A stretch of 38,097 bases of DNA, taken from contig JAJYED010000005.1 in assembly GCA_021790305.1 (NCBI GenBank), positions 1 to 38,097 of the forward strand. The letters run 5' to 3'. Position 1 is the first letter of the stretch; each line of letters opens with the position of its first letter. The notes beneath the pieces were generated by a model. It ran no database searches. It was not told the origin of the DNA and saw only the letters and a list, made by a program, of their open reading frames with translations. A program made the position numbers and the translations under genes. Source of the DNA: Microcaldota archaeon. Its GTDB lineage: Archaea > Micrarchaeota > Micrarchaeia > Micrarchaeales > CABMGC01. This document shows, piece after piece, positions 36,792 through 38,097 of this stretch.

Positions 36792-38097
36792 TTATTTTGG
36801 TTCTTGATTATTGGGAATATAGAAGTCTATGGCTTCTTGTTTTATCCCATGTAAGATCTTATATTGTGTGCTTTCTTTGTTATCTAATCTTCTAAATCCC
36901 AGCTTACCTATAAGTAGTTGGATTATAATCATAGTATGTAATTCAACTCCGCTTCCGAAGAAGCTACGGAAACTATTCTCTGTCTTTTGTAGGTCCGAAC
37001 TTTCAAAGACTGGAAGTATAGAGAACATCCCATATGGGGCGCCCATATCCCCTAGCAGTATAAATCTGTTAGTAAGGTAGGCTGTATTCTCAATAATATA
37101 TCTGCGATAATTTACTTTTCCTTTATCAAACTTAGATATGTTTGTCTGGTTGGATATCAATAATGCAGTGTACTTCAATGGCAACGAATCCATCGTAATG
37201 GTTATTCTTCGTATTATCTTCTTCTCTAGGAGTTTATGATAAGTATAATGTGCAGCACCTGAGTGCATCTGGTATTTTTTATCTATCTCGTTAAAGTCAA
37301 TTCTACCATTTTTATTAAGTTCGTATAAAACATTGAATTCTCTTTCTAATAACATATTCACCGGTTTTCTTGGCAGTTCCTTTGTCTTATGCCATATCTT
37401 ATCCTTAATAATATCAAAGAATCTGTCTCTGAATGGAATAAAGCCATATGAGGATGTGATATAACTCACTATCCAGTCTGCATCCTGGTCTGAGAATACC
37501 TTATTCTGCCTAATCTCATAAATTACGTCCTCAAGATATGCTGTGTTGTTGGCCAATAGGTATATTAAAATGTCATATTCTCCTTTAAGCAATGCGACAG
37601 TTTGTATTAACGGATATCTATTAAGAACTTCTTTTATCTTTTCTACATCGGGAACCCCGTTTCTGAATTTTACCAGTATATAGAACCTGAACAGTCCAAA
37701 TGGCCTTGGAGCAAAATCAAGAGTGTATTTTATCTTATAAAGAGATTCCAGTCTGTGTAATCTTCGCTGAGCTTTACTCCTACTTACATTTGCATATTTG
37801 CTTATCTCAGAAATTGTTGCTCTGCCATCAGTGCTTATCTTTTCCAGTATCTTTCTGTCAATCTCATCTGGATATATCAATGATTCCAGATTTCCGGTAT
37901 CATTATGCCTGCCGCGCTTCAGCATAAGTTCATCTAAAGAACTGGCATCAGATCTTGAGCTTACCCTGTATCTTGCCTTAGTAAACTTTCCGTCAGCATC
38001 CATCTTGCCAAGATAAAGCGCTACAGACTTCCATTTGGATCTTCCTTTATCATACATATTTGAGCATTCGTATACATAATATCTGCCTTTTAAGATC
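36792..38097 (-). CDS. Lrp/AsnC-type HTH protein with extra N- and C-terminal regions; 5' end beyond the window
   Basis: IDRKILEKISTDGRATISEISKYANVSRSKAQRRLHRLESLYKI plus a second HTH-like region; frame open to the edge (DLKGRYYVYECSNMYDKGRSKWKSVALYLGKMD). Confidence 0.65.
   Translation of the reverse strand, partial: ILKGRYYVYECSNMYDKGRSKWKSVALYLGKMDADGKFTKARYRVSSRSDASSLDELMLKRGRHNDTGNLESLIYPDEIDRKILEKISTDGRATISEISKYANVSRSKAQRRLHRLESLYKIKYTLDFAPRPFGLFRFYILVKFRNGVPDVEKIKEVLNRYPLIQTVALLKGEYDILIYLLANNTAYLEDVIYEIRQNKVFSDQDADWIVSYITSSYGFIPFRDRFFDIIKDKIWHKTKELPRKPVNMLLEREFNVLYELNKNGRIDFNEIDKKYQMHSGAAHYTYHKLLEKKIIRRITITMDSLPLKYTALLISNQTNISKFDKGKVNYRRYIIENTAYLTNRFILLGDMGAPYGMFSILPVFESSDLQKTENSFRSFFGSGVELHTMIIIQLLIGKLGFRRLDNKESTQYKILHGIKQEAIDFYIPNNQEPK

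Noticed and set aside
1-38097. CRISPR array or cas genes
   Set aside because: No regularly spaced identical repeats and no Cas-like proteins seen.

Overview
This 38.1 kb window is archaeal. It has an archaeal-type spc/S10-region ribosomal protein operon, aIF1A, aIF2-beta, RIO1 kinase, LonB, Topo VI-A and an archaeal SRP RNA. The compact gene spacing and odd accessory genes would fit a DPANN/Micrarchaeota-like genome, but that placement is inference.

Layout: (1) 0-6 kb is an accessory region: two lipoprotein-like proteins sharing an N-terminal leader (one a bacterial 17-kDa-antigen/glycine-zipper type), a HExxH metallopeptidase, two orphan genes separated by a degenerate repeat, and two paralogous solenoid proteins. 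(2) 6-17.3 kb is metabolic and information core: MFS, MazG, LonB, Topo VI-A, endonuclease III, phosphodiesterase plus glycosyltransferase, rhodanese plus DUF192, peroxiredoxin. (3) 18.1-24.1 kb is the ribosomal operon Rpp29-S17-L14-L24-S4e-L5-S14-S8-L6-L32e-L19e-L18-S5. (4) 24-30.3 kb holds UMP kinase, S8e, a Cgi121-like protein, PiT/PhoU-like, XPF-type nuclease, RIO1, aIF1A, aIF2-beta, SRP RNA and tRNA-Ser(GCT). (5) 30.4-38 kb is an accessory island: a RelE-type toxin-antitoxin pair, a rifampin-phosphotransferase-like dikinase, NUDIX, a divergent class I terpene-synthase-like protein, two V4R-domain proteins, a KaiC-like ATPase and a Lrp-like double-domain protein.

The best candidate for an undescribed system is the 31.2-36.6 kb island, a possible terpenoid-linked metabolism and sensing cassette. 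A second notable pattern is three genes (S17, UMP kinase, and the gene after S8e) whose conserved or open frame has no ATG/GTG/TTG at the expected start.
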